Shown here: positions 48,721-58,189 of the stretch, one piece after another
How the letters are laid out: every line of letters begins with the position of its first letter
Position numbering within the stretch: the stretch's first letter is position 1
Source: Ferrovum sp. JA12
Lineage (GTDB): Bacteria; Pseudomonadota; Gammaproteobacteria; Burkholderiales; Ferrovaceae
NCBI RefSeq assembly: GCF_001431705.1
Contig: NZ_LJWX01000002.1
Location: 434,001 to 498,000, forward strand
Reading direction: 5' to 3'
DNA length: 64,000 bases
Translations under genes and position numbers: made by a program
The notes under the pieces: model-generated
Seen by the model: only the letters and a program-made list of their open reading frames with translations
Told to the model about the DNA's origin: nothing
Database searches by the model: none

Positions 48721-48737
48721 GTTAGGGGGTTCCTAAC
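48721..48737 (+). promoter_or_regulatory. Leader hairpin ahead of rpmI
   Basis: gttagg/cctaac with a 5-base loop, flanked by further partial pairing (ttaac at 48712 with gttaa at 48749), lies in the 98-bp infC-rpmI gap. In E. coli the L20 protein represses rpmI-rplT through structured RNA in this same region; that role is inferred here from position only. Confidence 0.4.
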
Positions 48738-48769
48738 CACCTGTTCTGGTTAAAATAAGGAGATGGGTA

Positions 48770-48967
48770 ATGCCCAAGATGAAAACCAAAAGTGGTGCAG
48801 CCAAGCGCTTTAAAGTGCGCGGAAGCGGCAGCATCAAGCGCTCACAAGCGTTCAAACGTCATATTTTGACAAAAAAGACCACTAAGAATAAACGTCAGTT
48901 ACGTGGTACCGCCGAAATTCATTCAACCAATGTGGCTTCAGTGAAAGCCATGTTGCCCTACGCATAA
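48770..48967 (+). CDS. rpmI: Ribosomal protein bL35
   Basis: A 65-residue basic large-subunit protein: [20 protein letters not shown], then [19 protein letters not shown] strong AAGGAG site precedes it. It stands 12 bp before rplT in the usual infC-rpmI-rplT order. Confidence 0.97.
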   Translation: MPKMKTKSGAAKRFKVRGSGSIKRSQAFKRHILTKKTTKNKRQLRGTAEIHSTNVASVKAMLPYA

Positions 48968-48979
48968 AGGAGGAGCGCA

Positions 48980-49339
48980 ATGCCAAGAGTTAAACGTGGT
49001 GTTACGGCTCATGCCCGTCACAAGAAAGTTTTAGTTCAAGCCAAAGGTTATCGCGGTCGTCGCAATAACGTTTACCGTATTGCCAAACAAGCGGTCATGA
49101 AAGCAGGGCAGTACGCCTATCGTGACCGTCGTCGTCGTAAACGTGATTTCCGTGTATTGTGGATTGCTCGGATTAACGCAGCAGCCCGTGAGTGTGGTAT
49201 GAAATATAGTACCTTCATGAATGGTTTGAAAAAGGCAGAGATTCAAGTTGACCGTAAAGTGTTGGCTGATATCGCTGTGTTTGATAAGCCAGCCTTCATG
49301 AAAATGGTGGATACCGCTAAGGCGTCCTTGGCTCATTAA
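48980..49339 (+). CDS. rplT: Ribosomal protein bL20
   Basis: A 119-residue 23S rRNA-binding assembly protein: [37 protein letters not shown] and a C-terminal [20 protein letters not shown] precedes the ATG. A short gc-rich hairpin (cccgg/ccggg, near 49353-49366) separates it from pheS, possibly an attenuator remnant. Confidence 0.97.
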   Translation: MPRVKRGVTAHARHKKVLVQAKGYRGRRNNVYRIAKQAVMKAGQYAYRDRRRRKRDFRVLWIARINAAARECGMKYSTFMNGLKKAEIQVDRKVLADIAVFDKPAFMKMVDTAKASLAH

Positions 49340-50398
<1,059 letters not shown>

Positions 50399-50404
50399 TT
50401 TTAA

Positions 50405-52768
50405 ATGAAATTTTCTGAATCCTGGTTAAAAACCCTTATTAATTATCCCTGGACAAGCACTGAGCTTGCTCACTCACTCACTATGGCAGGTATTGAGGTA
50501 GAGGCCCTTGAATCGGTGGCTCCTCCTTTTTCCGGGGTGGTGGTGGGGTTGGTGTTAAGTGCCCACAAGCATCCTGAAGCAGATCGCCTCAAGGTACTTT
50601 CTGTGGATGTGGGGCGAGAGAGCCCGTTACAAATTGTGTGTGGTGCGAGTAATGTGGTGGTGGGTATGAAGGCTCCCTGCGCTACAGTGGGGGCCATACT
50701 GCCCGGAGACTTTAAAATTAAGGAAGCTAAGCTACGTGGCGTTGCTTCCTTTGGCATGATGTGCTCTGAGAAAGAGTTGGGTTTAAAAGAGGAAGCCGAT
50801 GGTTTGATGGTGTTGGATCCTGCGGCCAAGGTGGGGCAGGATATTCGTGAGAGTTTGCGACTCGACGATCAGGTCTTGACTTTAAAATTGACCCCTAACC
50901 GTGCTGATTGCTTGAGTTTACTGGGGGTTGCAAGGGAAGTATCGGCACTGACCAATCTTGCGATTACCCCCCCTGTGTTTACTCTTGTTGAACCCCTTAA
51001 TGCAATAACCAGGGAGGTGATTAATCAGGTACCTCAAGCCTGCCCACAATATGTGGGGCGGCAAATTAATCTGACCAATCCAACCGCCGCTACCCCACCA
51101 TGGATGGTAGAGCGCCTGCAGCGCTCAGGTATCAAGAGCCATGGCGTTGTGGTGGATGTTACCAATTACGTGTTATTAGAGACGGGGCAACCCTTGCATG
51201 CCTTTGACGACCAACAGATTGAGGGGGCAGTGGTGGTGCGTTGGGCCCATGACAAAGAACCCTTGGTGTTATTAAATGAGCAACAGGTTAGTTTGTCGAA
51301 TGATGTGTTAGTGATTGCTGATGAATCGAAAGCTCTAGCTATCGCTGGCATTATGGGTGGTTTAGAGAGTGCCGTAACCGAGAATAGTCGACACATTTTT
51401 CTTGAGGCGGCGTTTTTTACACCGCAGGCCATTGCTGGGCGAGCAAGGCGTTTTAATCTTTCCACGGACTCCTCCCATCGTTTTGAGCGGGGTGTTGATT
51501 TTGCTTATACCGTGCATGCCATAGAGCGTGCCACGGCCCTATTAATTGAGATTTGTGGTGGTGAGGCACTGCCGTTAATTAAACATATTAGTACTCTGCC
51601 TTCCCGTCCCTCATGTTTGGTTAGAGTTAAGCGGGTGGAGCGCGTGTTGGGTATGCACGTTACCCAGGCCTTGATACTGGACCTTTTCACGAGACTGGGT
51701 TTGAAAGCCGAGCAAAAAGGAGAGGATGTGGAGGTAACTCCCGCCTCCTATCGTTTTGATTTATCTATTGAAGAAGATTATATCGAAGAGATTGCTCGCC
51801 TCATTGGTTATGATCATATTCCTGAGTTGCCTGCTGTGGGTGAATTGAAAATGTATAGTCAGCCTGCGTCATTGCAGCTGGAGTATAAATTGCAGGAGCA
51901 ATTGGTGGCCCGTGACTACCAAGAGGCAATTAGTTACAGTTTTATCAGTGAAGAGTGGCAGGCTTGTTTTACTGACCCTCAGCAAGAATCTTTAACCTTG
52001 ATTAATCCTATTGCTAGTCATTTAAGTGTGATGCGCACTAGTATTTGGCCAGGCTTATTGCAGGCTTTAGCGGTTAATCTGGCTAAACAAGTGGAGCGCG
52101 TTCGTCTGTTTGAAATGGGCAGATGCTTTTACAAAGAGGAATCCGGTAAGATTGAGCAACCTAAAAAACTGGCGTTGTTGGCGTACGGTAAACAATTGAA
52201 TGATCAATGGGGTGAAAAAAGTCGAACCGTTGATTTTTATGATATGAAAGCTGATGTAGAAGCCCTGCTACATGGGCAAGAGGTGAGTTTTGACGCCTCG
52301 CAACATAAAGGTCTACATCCCGGCCGTCAGGCACGGATTTTTATCGGTGATTTGGCCGTGGGTTATTTGGGCGAGTTACACCCGAGGTTGGTGAAACAGT
52401 TGGGATTGCCACAAAGCTGTTTGTTAGCTGAGTTAGATCTTGATAGTCTTAATTTAAATAAGCTACCTAGCTATCGTGAGAGTTCAAAATACCCACCCGT
52501 TACCAGAGATTTAGCGGTAATAGTAGAGGATAAGGTGGTTGTGGGAACTCTATTAGCCACTCTCAAGCCGCTTATTGCTCCCCCTATACAAGATTTGTTT
52601 TTGTTTGACTTATATCGTGGACCTGGAGTGCCACAAGGTAAAAAAAGCCTTGCTTTTCGTATAGTTATGCAAGATACTGAAAAAACTTTAACTGACATTG
52701 ATATAGATTTATTAGTGACAAAAGTGTTGCAAAAATTGAAGTCTGAGTTTCAGGCGGAATTACGTTAA
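50405..52768 (+). CDS. pheT: Phenylalanyl-tRNA synthetase beta subunit
   Basis: The 787-residue beta chain starts MKFSESWLKTLINYPW. It has an EMAP-type tRNA-binding domain (HPEADRLKVLSVDVG), the B3/B4 editing region (NRADCLSLLGVAREVSAL, VVVDVTNYVLLETGQPLHAFD), B5, a degenerate class II core and the C-terminal ferredoxin-fold anticodon domain (YPPVTRDLAVIVEDKV). Completes the alpha2-beta2 enzyme with pheS. Confidence 0.97.
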   Translation: MKFSESWLKTLINYPWTSTELAHSLTMAGIEVEALESVAPPFSGVVVGLVLSAHKHPEADRLKVLSVDVGRESPLQIVCGASNVVVGMKAPCATVGAILPGDFKIKEAKLRGVASFGMMCSEKELGLKEEADGLMVLDPAAKVGQDIRESLRLDDQVLTLKLTPNRADCLSLLGVAREVSALTNLAITPPVFTLVEPLNAITREVINQVPQACPQYVGRQINLTNPTAATPPWMVERLQRSGIKSHGVVVDVTNYVLLETGQPLHAFDDQQIEGAVVVRWAHDKEPLVLLNEQQVSLSNDVLVIADESKALAIAGIMGGLESAVTENSRHIFLEAAFFTPQAIAGRARRFNLSTDSSHRFERGVDFAYTVHAIERATALLIEICGGEALPLIKHISTLPSRPSCLVRVKRVERVLGMHVTQALILDLFTRLGLKAEQKGEDVEVTPASYRFDLSIEEDYIEEIARLIGYDHIPELPAVGELKMYSQPASLQLEYKLQEQLVARDYQEAISYSFISEEWQACFTDPQQESLTLINPIASHLSVMRTSIWPGLLQALAVNLAKQVERVRLFEMGRCFYKEESGKIEQPKKLALLAYGKQLNDQWGEKSRTVDFYDMKADVEALLHGQEVSFDASQHKGLHPGRQARIFIGDLAVGYLGELHPRLVKQLGLPQSCLLAELDLDSLNLNKLPSYRESSKYPPVTRDLAVIVEDKVVVGTLLATLKPLIAPPIQDLFLFDLYRGPGVPQGKKSLAFRIVMQDTEKTLTDIDIDLLVTKVLQKLKSEFQAELR

Positions 52769-52778
52769 GAGGTGATCC

Positions 52779-53090
52779 ATGACACTAACTAAGGCAGAGT
52801 TGTCTGATTTATTATTTGAAAAAGTAGGGCTAAACAAACGTGAAGCTAAGGACTTAGTAGATACTTTTTTTGAAGAAATACGGATAGCTCTTGAAAAGGG
52901 AGACGTGGTTAAATTATCGGGGTTTGGTAACTTCCAGCTACGCACCAAGCCACAGCGTCCTGGTAGAAACCCGAAAACCGGTGAAGAGATTCCCATCTCA
53001 GCTCGCCGAGTGGTGACTTTTCATGCTAGTCAAAAACTAAAGGGCTTAGTGGAAAACCGTCATGGAGATAGTAACAGCGACAACATCTAA
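52779..53090 (+). CDS. ihfA: Integration host factor alpha subunit
   Basis: A 103-residue DNA-bending protein: [27 protein letters not shown], the [20 protein letters not shown] arm with its conserved Pro, and [13 protein letters not shown]. Position directly after pheT identifies it as IhfA rather than HU. Its 3' end overlaps the merR-type gene by 29 bp. Confidence 0.97.
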   Translation: MTLTKAELSDLLFEKVGLNKREAKDLVDTFFEEIRIALEKGDVVKLSGFGNFQLRTKPQRPGRNPKTGEEIPISARRVVTFHASQKLKGLVENRHGDSNSDNI

Positions 53091-53481
53091 TAATGAGGAG
53101 GTGTTATCTTTTCCTCCCATTCCTGATAAGCGTTACTTCACCATTGGTGAAGTGGGAGCTCTTTGTGCAGTAAAACCCCACGTATTGCGTTATTGGGAAC
53201 AGGAGTTTAATCAGCTCAAACCCGTTAAACGACGTGGTAATCGACGTTACTATCAACCCCATGAGGTATTACTGATCCGTCGCATCAGAAGCCTTCTTTA
53301 TGATCGTGGTTTTACTATCAATGGCGCACGCCATGTTCTATCCTCTCCAGAAGAGAAAATTGCCATCAAGCAGTTACTTGAAGAGAAAAAGAGAAAAACT
53401 GTCTCTGCTCCGCCACAGAGGTTCATTCCTAAGCAGATGATTGTGGAAGAGTTACAGGCTATCTTGGTATTACTAAGTTAA
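53062..53481 (+). CDS. MerR-family transcriptional regulator
   Basis: A 139-residue regulator. The winged-helix DNA-binding domain is clear: [25 protein letters not shown], then [20 protein letters not shown] short helical C-terminus (LEEKKRKT) lacks metal-binding cysteines. This is the ihfA-linked MerR-like protein common in beta- and gammaproteobacteria (CueR/HmrR fold, unknown effector). The ATG lies within the ihfA end, so it is translationally coupled. Confidence 0.92.
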   Translation: MEIVTATTSNNEEVLSFPPIPDKRYFTIGEVGALCAVKPHVLRYWEQEFNQLKPVKRRGNRRYYQPHEVLLIRRIRSLLYDRGFTINGARHVLSSPEEKIAIKQLLEEKKRKTVSAPPQRFIPKQMIVEELQAILVLLS

Positions 53482-53563
53482 ACTCTTTGGCCTAGTTTCT
53501 AAAGAAAATAGGAAAGTAGTAAAGTGGGTTAAAACTTATTTTTCAAATTTGTGACCAATGTTC

Positions 53564-53592
53564 TTAACGTGGTGCTGGAATATTGTTATAAT
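53564..53592 (+). promoter_or_regulatory. Promoter of tRNA-Pro
   Basis: TTAACG (53564-53569), a 17-bp spacer and a perfect TATAAT (53587-53592) end 8 bp before the tRNA, close to the usual start-site distance. Confidence 0.6.
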
Positions 53593-53600
53593 TACAAGTT

Positions 53601-53677
<77 letters not shown>

Positions 53678-53745
53678 TTAATAACTAATGGTTATAGAAA
53701 TAACGGGCTCTTCAGGCTCTTTCCCATTTAAGAGGGCAGTTTTAA

Positions 53746-54120
53746 TCATCCACAGAGCCCCTTAACACGCACTCTGGCATTCTCAAAGTTTCTATACCCA
53801 TCAGCTCTTCTCTGAATCAGTTTCATCTTACGGTGGCATCCTTCTGTAATGCCATTAGATTTACTTAACCGCCACATTCTGGCACTCTCTTCTTTTCATG
53901 AGCTGAGTGTTTTACCTAAAGCAGCCACTGGTTTAAAGGCACTTGTTTTAACTCAGTTAACATCGTTAGGAATACAGGAATCACTTCACCACATGCCCGT
54001 TGCGTTAAAGCTCTTTTCATCAATAGCGTATGAAGTGGTTGTTGGAATGGATAAATGGCTGCAATAGCTGGATACCTGTCTAAGAACAGATCTCTTTTAG
54101 CCTTTTTATTGGGCGGTACA
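53746..54120 (-). pseudogene. ISL3-family transposase remnant (C-terminal part)
   Basis: Read on the minus strand, the DNA gives the C-terminal third of an ISL3-type transposase: RDLFLDRYPAIAAIYPFQQ, then TMLTELK, then FKPVAALGKTLSS, and finally NGITEGCHRKMKLIQRRADG and YRNFENARVRVKGLCG before a TGA at 53746-53748. It is broken: one frame change near 53955 and an in-frame TGA where the family has Trp (GKTLxxW). No N-terminal half was recognised. The end of the element is probably near 53705-53735, only about 30-60 bp after tRNA-Pro. Confidence 0.75.
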
Positions 54121-54771
54121 ACTTATGGGCGAGTAACCTTAACACAGTGCGCCTGAGGCCCAATAGTTCATGATGAACTGTTTCGTGTATAGGAATAGGA
54201 ATCTGTTGGACGTACCTGTTTACTGTGGCTATGGCTACAACGGGCCAAGCGATTGCACTTCACTTCCATAGAGGTTGATAACCCCTGACTTTTACTGTAG
54301 AAAACCTGGTCAATTTAGGATAAGATAATTCTTGAGCACTTTAATCTCATTTTTCATGGCAAAATCATGAGGTTAGTTAAGATAAACACAATTAAAGAGC
54401 ACCCCTTGTTTGGTGGAGAGCTGGGCAGAGCAAAAGCCCACCAGGGCGTTTTCGCCAATATCCCACCACTAGACCTGAATATATAGCCTCTTGGGGCTTT
54501 TTGGAACGTCCCAGGGTGTAATCCCGCGTACTATCCCAGGATTCACAACCGCCATCGCCAACATGAACGCCAATGCTGAAGAACATTTTTCTTATCTCGC
54601 CGTTCGACCAACAGTTAGCCTTATTGATGATGCCGAGAATAATCGCCAATGCCGAGATCGGAATCGCTTAACCGATCAATCAACTGTTGTCTTGAAATAA
54701 TTGAACGACCTATCGAATCAAGTGCAGAGCAAGGCGCGGCAAGTAAAGATCTTGAGCAAGGGTATATCAAA

Positions 54772-54945
54772 ATGATACAAAATAATTCACACGAGCCAAA
54801 AGTCTTCAAGAGACGAATGAGTTTGACAGAATATGCAGTGACTAAGGGTTTCAAGCTAGACCGCCGCGTGTCGTTCAAGGACTGCCATGTTATGCGCAGC
54901 GGTTCTAAGAAGATCCGAATTCACCGGGAAGGTGGACGGTCATGA
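54772..54945 (+). CDS. Small basic hypothetical protein
   Basis: A 57-residue frame (MIQNNSHEPKVFKRRMSLTE) with a basic C-terminus, FKDCHVMRSGSKKIRIHREG. The frame is open further upstream, but the ATG at 54772 follows a GAGCAAGGG stretch. I do not recognise the family. It overlaps the next frame by 4 bp (ATGA), which argues mildly for a real, coupled pair in a plasmid- or phage-derived region. Confidence 0.3.
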   Translation: MIQNNSHEPKVFKRRMSLTEYAVTKGFKLDRRVSFKDCHVMRSGSKKIRIHREGGRS

Positions 54946-55148
54946 TGTGTATAGCAACGCAAATAACGAGTGTGAGGGCGGCAATGTTGGCGTATCGTTA
55001 TGGTAATGAGTGCCCCCGCCTTGGTCATCGCCCCAATGACGACAAGCAGGGCTATATATACGCAGACTTGGTACGACAATGGCGTCCTGACTCGGTACGC
55101 GAAAGACCGAGACCGAGCATTGGGAAGGATTGGAACGATGAGTTATGA
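54942..55148 (+). CDS. Small hypothetical protein
   Basis: A 68-residue frame (MMCIATQITSVRAAMLAYRY) with a charged second half (GYIYADLVRQWRPDSVRER). Not recognised. It overlaps the preceding small frame by 4 bp and lies about 120 bp before the KfrA-like remnant, so it may belong to the same lost plasmid or ICE segment. Confidence 0.25.
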   Translation: MMCIATQITSVRAAMLAYRYGNECPRLGHRPNDDKQGYIYADLVRQWRPDSVRERPRPSIGKDWNDEL

Positions 55149-55267
55149 GATAAATTGAAGGACTATCGTAGAGTCGTCATGAGGGTAAATCGATAACAAA
55201 AAAACGCTTGTAGTTTGTTATATGTTTAATCCTATACTACTTAGGGCAAACCACAAGAGTCTCATAA

Positions 55268-55799
55268 GTAGCCATCACAAACGCAGACAGACACGCTGCC
55301 GCCGAAGGACAGTCACCCACGTTTGCAGCAGTATGTAGAACCATCGGTGAGAGCAGTTTTACGACGATTTCCGAGGCTATGAAGTCATGGAGACCGCAAA
55401 AAATATCAGTCGCGCAGCCGATGCGCAAGGCAGTACTCGCAGCAGTTGTCGACAAAGCCAGCGGGCTTTCTGTCGGAATTTAGGACGTTGCTATGGGCAT
55501 AGCAAACAACTGTTTAGCCAGCAAACGCGAAGCCGTGGTGGTTGCGCGAAAGGAAATGGAATAGGCACGCGAGAAGCCATTGAATAAGCAGACCAAGTAG
55601 CCACTGAGCTCGATGCAGCGCGGTCTCAGATCGAGAAGCAGATCGAAGCGCGCAAGCATACCGGGATACAAGCTGATCAGCTTATAATAAAAGCGCGAAG
55701 TGGGCAGGTGGTCTGGCCGCATTGCTGGTACAGGAACGTGTGGCGACAAAGGATGCCGAGGACAAGGCAGAAAAAGCGATTGTCGACGCTCTAAACTAA
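55268..55799 (+). pseudogene. KfrA-like plasmid DNA-binding protein remnant
   Basis: KfrA proteins combine an N-terminal helix-turn-helix domain with a long coiled coil and help regulate and segregate plasmids. The plus strand reads ITNADRHAAAEGQSPTFAAV, RTIGESSFTTISEAMKSWRP, then coiled-coil text (NNCLASKREAVVVARKEME; TELDAARSQIEKQIEARK; VATKDAEDKAEKAIVDALN). It is broken by TAG at 55481-55483 (probably an old Trp codon), TAG at 55562-55564 (probably an old Gln codon), and frame changes near 55590 and 55735. The coiled coil is also far shorter than in intact proteins. A plasmid or conjugative-element origin is inferred. Confidence 0.7.
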
Positions 55800-55931
55800 G
55801 GGGTAATTTGGAGGTTTAGCAGTCCAAGCCCATGGTTGAAAGCAATGGCATGGAATGTTGACTTGAGCTAGGCACCCTCAACGAGCACGGCCATAAATAG
55901 GTGGTTTTGGTGCCAACACGGGTGCCCGGTC

Positions 55932-55959
55932 TTGAGATCGCACCACATTAGTGTAGAAT
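55932..55959 (+). promoter_or_regulatory. Probable promoter of the hsd operon
   Basis: TTGAGA (55932-55937) and TAGAAT (55954-55959) are 16 bp apart, about 60 bp upstream of the hsdM ATG. AGGAAGC precedes that ATG. This is the only reasonable promoter before the operon. Confidence 0.45.
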
Positions 55960-56021
55960 TGTGCCTTTAATTGGGTATCGTGGATGAAGAAAAATATGAA
56001 TAACTCAATAGGAAGCTAACC

Positions 56022-57587
56022 ATGACCAGCTCCCAACAACGCGCCGAACTGCAGCGCCGCATTTGGCAAATCGCCAATGATGTCCGTGGCGCAGTCGACG
56101 GCTGGGATTTCAAGCAATACGTGCTCGGCACGCTGTTCTACCGCTTTATCAGTGAAAACTTCGCCAGTTACATCGAAGGTGGTGATGACAGCATCCACTA
56201 CGCCGAGTTGGCCGATAGCCTCATCACTCCGGACATCAAAGATGACGCCATCAAGACCAAGGGCTATTTCATCTACCCCAGTCAGCTGTTTGCCAAGATG
56301 GCTGCCAGCGCCAATACCAATGAAAGCCTGAATACCGATCTCGCCGCCATCTTTGCCGCCATCGAGTCCTCTGCCAACGGCTACCCCTCTGAACACGACA
56401 TCAAAGGCCTGTTTGCCGACTTCGACACCACCAGCAATCGCCTCGGTAATACCGTTAAAGACAAGAATGCCCGTCTGGCCGCTGTTCTCAAAGGCGTGGC
56501 TGAGCTGAACTTTGCCGATTTCGAAGGTAGCAACATCGACCTCTTCGGGGATGCCTACGAATTTCTCATCTCCAACTACGCCGCCAATGCCGGTAAATCC
56601 GGCGGTGAGTTTTTCACCCCGCAGCATGTTTCGAAGCTGATTGCCCAGCTCGCCATACACAAGCAAACCACCGTCAACAAGATCTTTGACCCGGCCTGTG
56701 GGTCAGGTTCGCTGCTGCTGCAAGCCAAAAAGCACTTTGACGCGCACATCATCGAAGATGGTTTTTTCGGGCAAGAAATCAACCACACCACTTACAACCT
56801 GGCGCGGATGAACATGTTCTTGCACAACATCAATTACGACAAGTTCAACGTCCAGCTCGGCAACACCCTCATTGACCCGTATTTCGGCGACCACAAACCC
56901 TTCGATGCCATCGTCTCCAACCCCCCATACTCGGTGAAGTGGATAGGCAGCGACGATCCCACACTGATCAACGACGAACGCTTTGCCCCAGCGGGTGTAC
57001 TTGCGCCCAAGTCCAAAGCCGACTTTGCCTTCGTGCTGCACGCACTCAGCTACCTCTCAAGCAAGGGCCGCGCCGCCATCGTCTGCTTCCCCGGTATTTT
57101 CTACCGCGGTGGAGCCGAGCAGAAGATTCGCCAATATCTGGTAGATAACAACTATGTGGAAACGGTGATTTCGCTCGCGCCCAACCTGTTTTATGGCACC
57201 ACGATTGCGGTCAATATTCTGGTGCTCTCCAAACACAAAACAGACACCACCACCCAGTTCATCGACGCCAGCGGCCTGTTCAAGAAAGAGACCAATAACA
57301 ACGTGCTGCTGGACGCGCATATCGACCAGATCATGGCGGTGTTCGACAGCAAGGACAATGTGGATCATTTCGCCCAATCGGTGCCATTTGAGAAGGTGGC
57401 CGCCAACGACTACAACCTGTCGGTGAGCAGCTATGTCGAAGCGAAGGACAGCCACGAGGTGGTGGATATTGCAAAGCTCAATGCCGAGCTGAAAACCACC
57501 GTAGCCCGAATCGACAAATTGCGCAAAGACATTGATGCCATCGTCGCCGAGATTGATGGCGTAGATTCAGAGGGAGCGAGCCCATGA
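56022..57587 (+). CDS. hsdM: Type I restriction-modification methyltransferase subunit HsdM
   Basis: The N6-adenine methylase of a type I system. The 521-residue protein has an N-terminal helical domain ([21 protein letters not shown]), then [16 protein letters not shown], the SAM motif [12 protein letters not shown] near residue 225 and the catalytic NPPYSV near 302. Its length equals that of the EcoR124I (type IC) HsdM to within one residue. By eye GC is clearly above that of the genes left of tRNA-Pro. The start is ATG 56022 behind AGGAAGC. Its stop overlaps the fic gene by 4 bp. Confidence 0.97.
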   Translation: MTSSQQRAELQRRIWQIANDVRGAVDGWDFKQYVLGTLFYRFISENFASYIEGGDDSIHYAELADSLITPDIKDDAIKTKGYFIYPSQLFAKMAASANTNESLNTDLAAIFAAIESSANGYPSEHDIKGLFADFDTTSNRLGNTVKDKNARLAAVLKGVAELNFADFEGSNIDLFGDAYEFLISNYAANAGKSGGEFFTPQHVSKLIAQLAIHKQTTVNKIFDPACGSGSLLLQAKKHFDAHIIEDGFFGQEINHTTYNLARMNMFLHNINYDKFNVQLGNTLIDPYFGDHKPFDAIVSNPPYSVKWIGSDDPTLINDERFAPAGVLAPKSKADFAFVLHALSYLSSKGRAAIVCFPGIFYRGGAEQKIRQYLVDNNYVETVISLAPNLFYGTTIAVNILVLSKHKTDTTTQFIDASGLFKKETNNNVLLDAHIDQIMAVFDSKDNVDHFAQSVPFEKVAANDYNLSVSSYVEAKDSHEVVDIAKLNAELKTTVARIDKLRKDIDAIVAEIDGVDSEGASP

Positions 57588-58189
57588 TTCTGGAAAACAA
57601 ACTCATCATCACCGACCAAATTGAACTGGCCAAAGCCGAAGAAAGAATCAGCAAGCAAAAAGCCAAGCAGCTTTTCGACTCTGGCGATATAACAAAAGTG
57701 GAAGTCGGCACCTTTGCTGGGCTGAGCTTTATTCATACTTACTTGTTTGAAGATATTTACGCCTTCGCCGGAAAAATACGCGACGTCAATATCGCCAAAG
57801 GCAACTTCCGTTTTGCTCCCCTGATGTACCTGGAAGCATCGTTAAAACATATCGACACCATGCCGCAAAGCATGTTTGATGAGATCGTTGAAAAATATGT
57901 CGAGATGAATGTCGCCCACCCTTTCCGTGAAGGCAATGGTCGCGCCACCCGCATCTGGCTGGATTTGATGCTTAAAAAAGAAATTCAACAGGTGGTGGAT
58001 TGGAACAGGGTCGATAAAGAAGAATACCTCTCGGCCATGCAGCGCAGCGTGGTAAAAGACCTTGAAATCAAAGCACTAATTAAGCAGGCGCTTACCAGTA
58101 AAATTAACGACCGCACCTTGTTCATGAAGGGTATTGATGTCAGCTATTACTACGAAGGCTATAGCGAATTCAAGACGGAGGAGCTGTGA
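57584..58189 (+). CDS. fic: Class III Fic protein (NmFic-like adenylyltransferase)
   Basis: Fic enzymes usually transfer AMP from ATP to a target hydroxyl. The 201-residue protein follows N. meningitidis Fic along its length: [38 protein letters not shown], the active loop [12 protein letters not shown] (residues 112-123, catalytic His 112) and the C-terminal inhibitory helix SYYYEGY (Ser 187, Glu 191). NmFic is known to be held inactive by that Glu and to modify GyrB when released; the target here is only inferred. It is inserted between hsdM and hsdS with 4-bp overlaps on both sides, so it is part of the transcript. Confidence 0.92.
   Translation: MILENKLIITDQIELAKAEERISKQKAKQLFDSGDITKVEVGTFAGLSFIHTYLFEDIYAFAGKIRDVNIAKGNFRFAPLMYLEASLKHIDTMPQSMFDEIVEKYVEMNVAHPFREGNGRATRIWLDLMLKKEIQQVVDWNRVDKEEYLSAMQRSVVKDLEIKALIKQALTSKINDRTLFMKGIDVSYYYEGYSEFKTEEL

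Larger units (their letters stand above)
54121..55267. other. Degraded gene-poor stretch between IS remnant and kfrA remnant
   Basis: About 1.1 kb without a gene I can name. Short fragments are visible: on the minus strand a frame-shifted stretch around 54400-54560 (STRDYTLGRSKKPQEAIYSG, then DIGENALVGFCSAQLSTK); on the plus strand two small frames at 54772 and 54942, listed separately. Stops and frame breaks elsewhere suggest decayed genes rather than regulatory DNA. Confidence 0.5.

Noticed and set aside
53849-54067. A 72-residue plus-strand frame after tRNA-Pro
   Set aside because: The minus strand of the same bases reads as an ISL3 transposase C-terminus, so the plus frame is its shadow.
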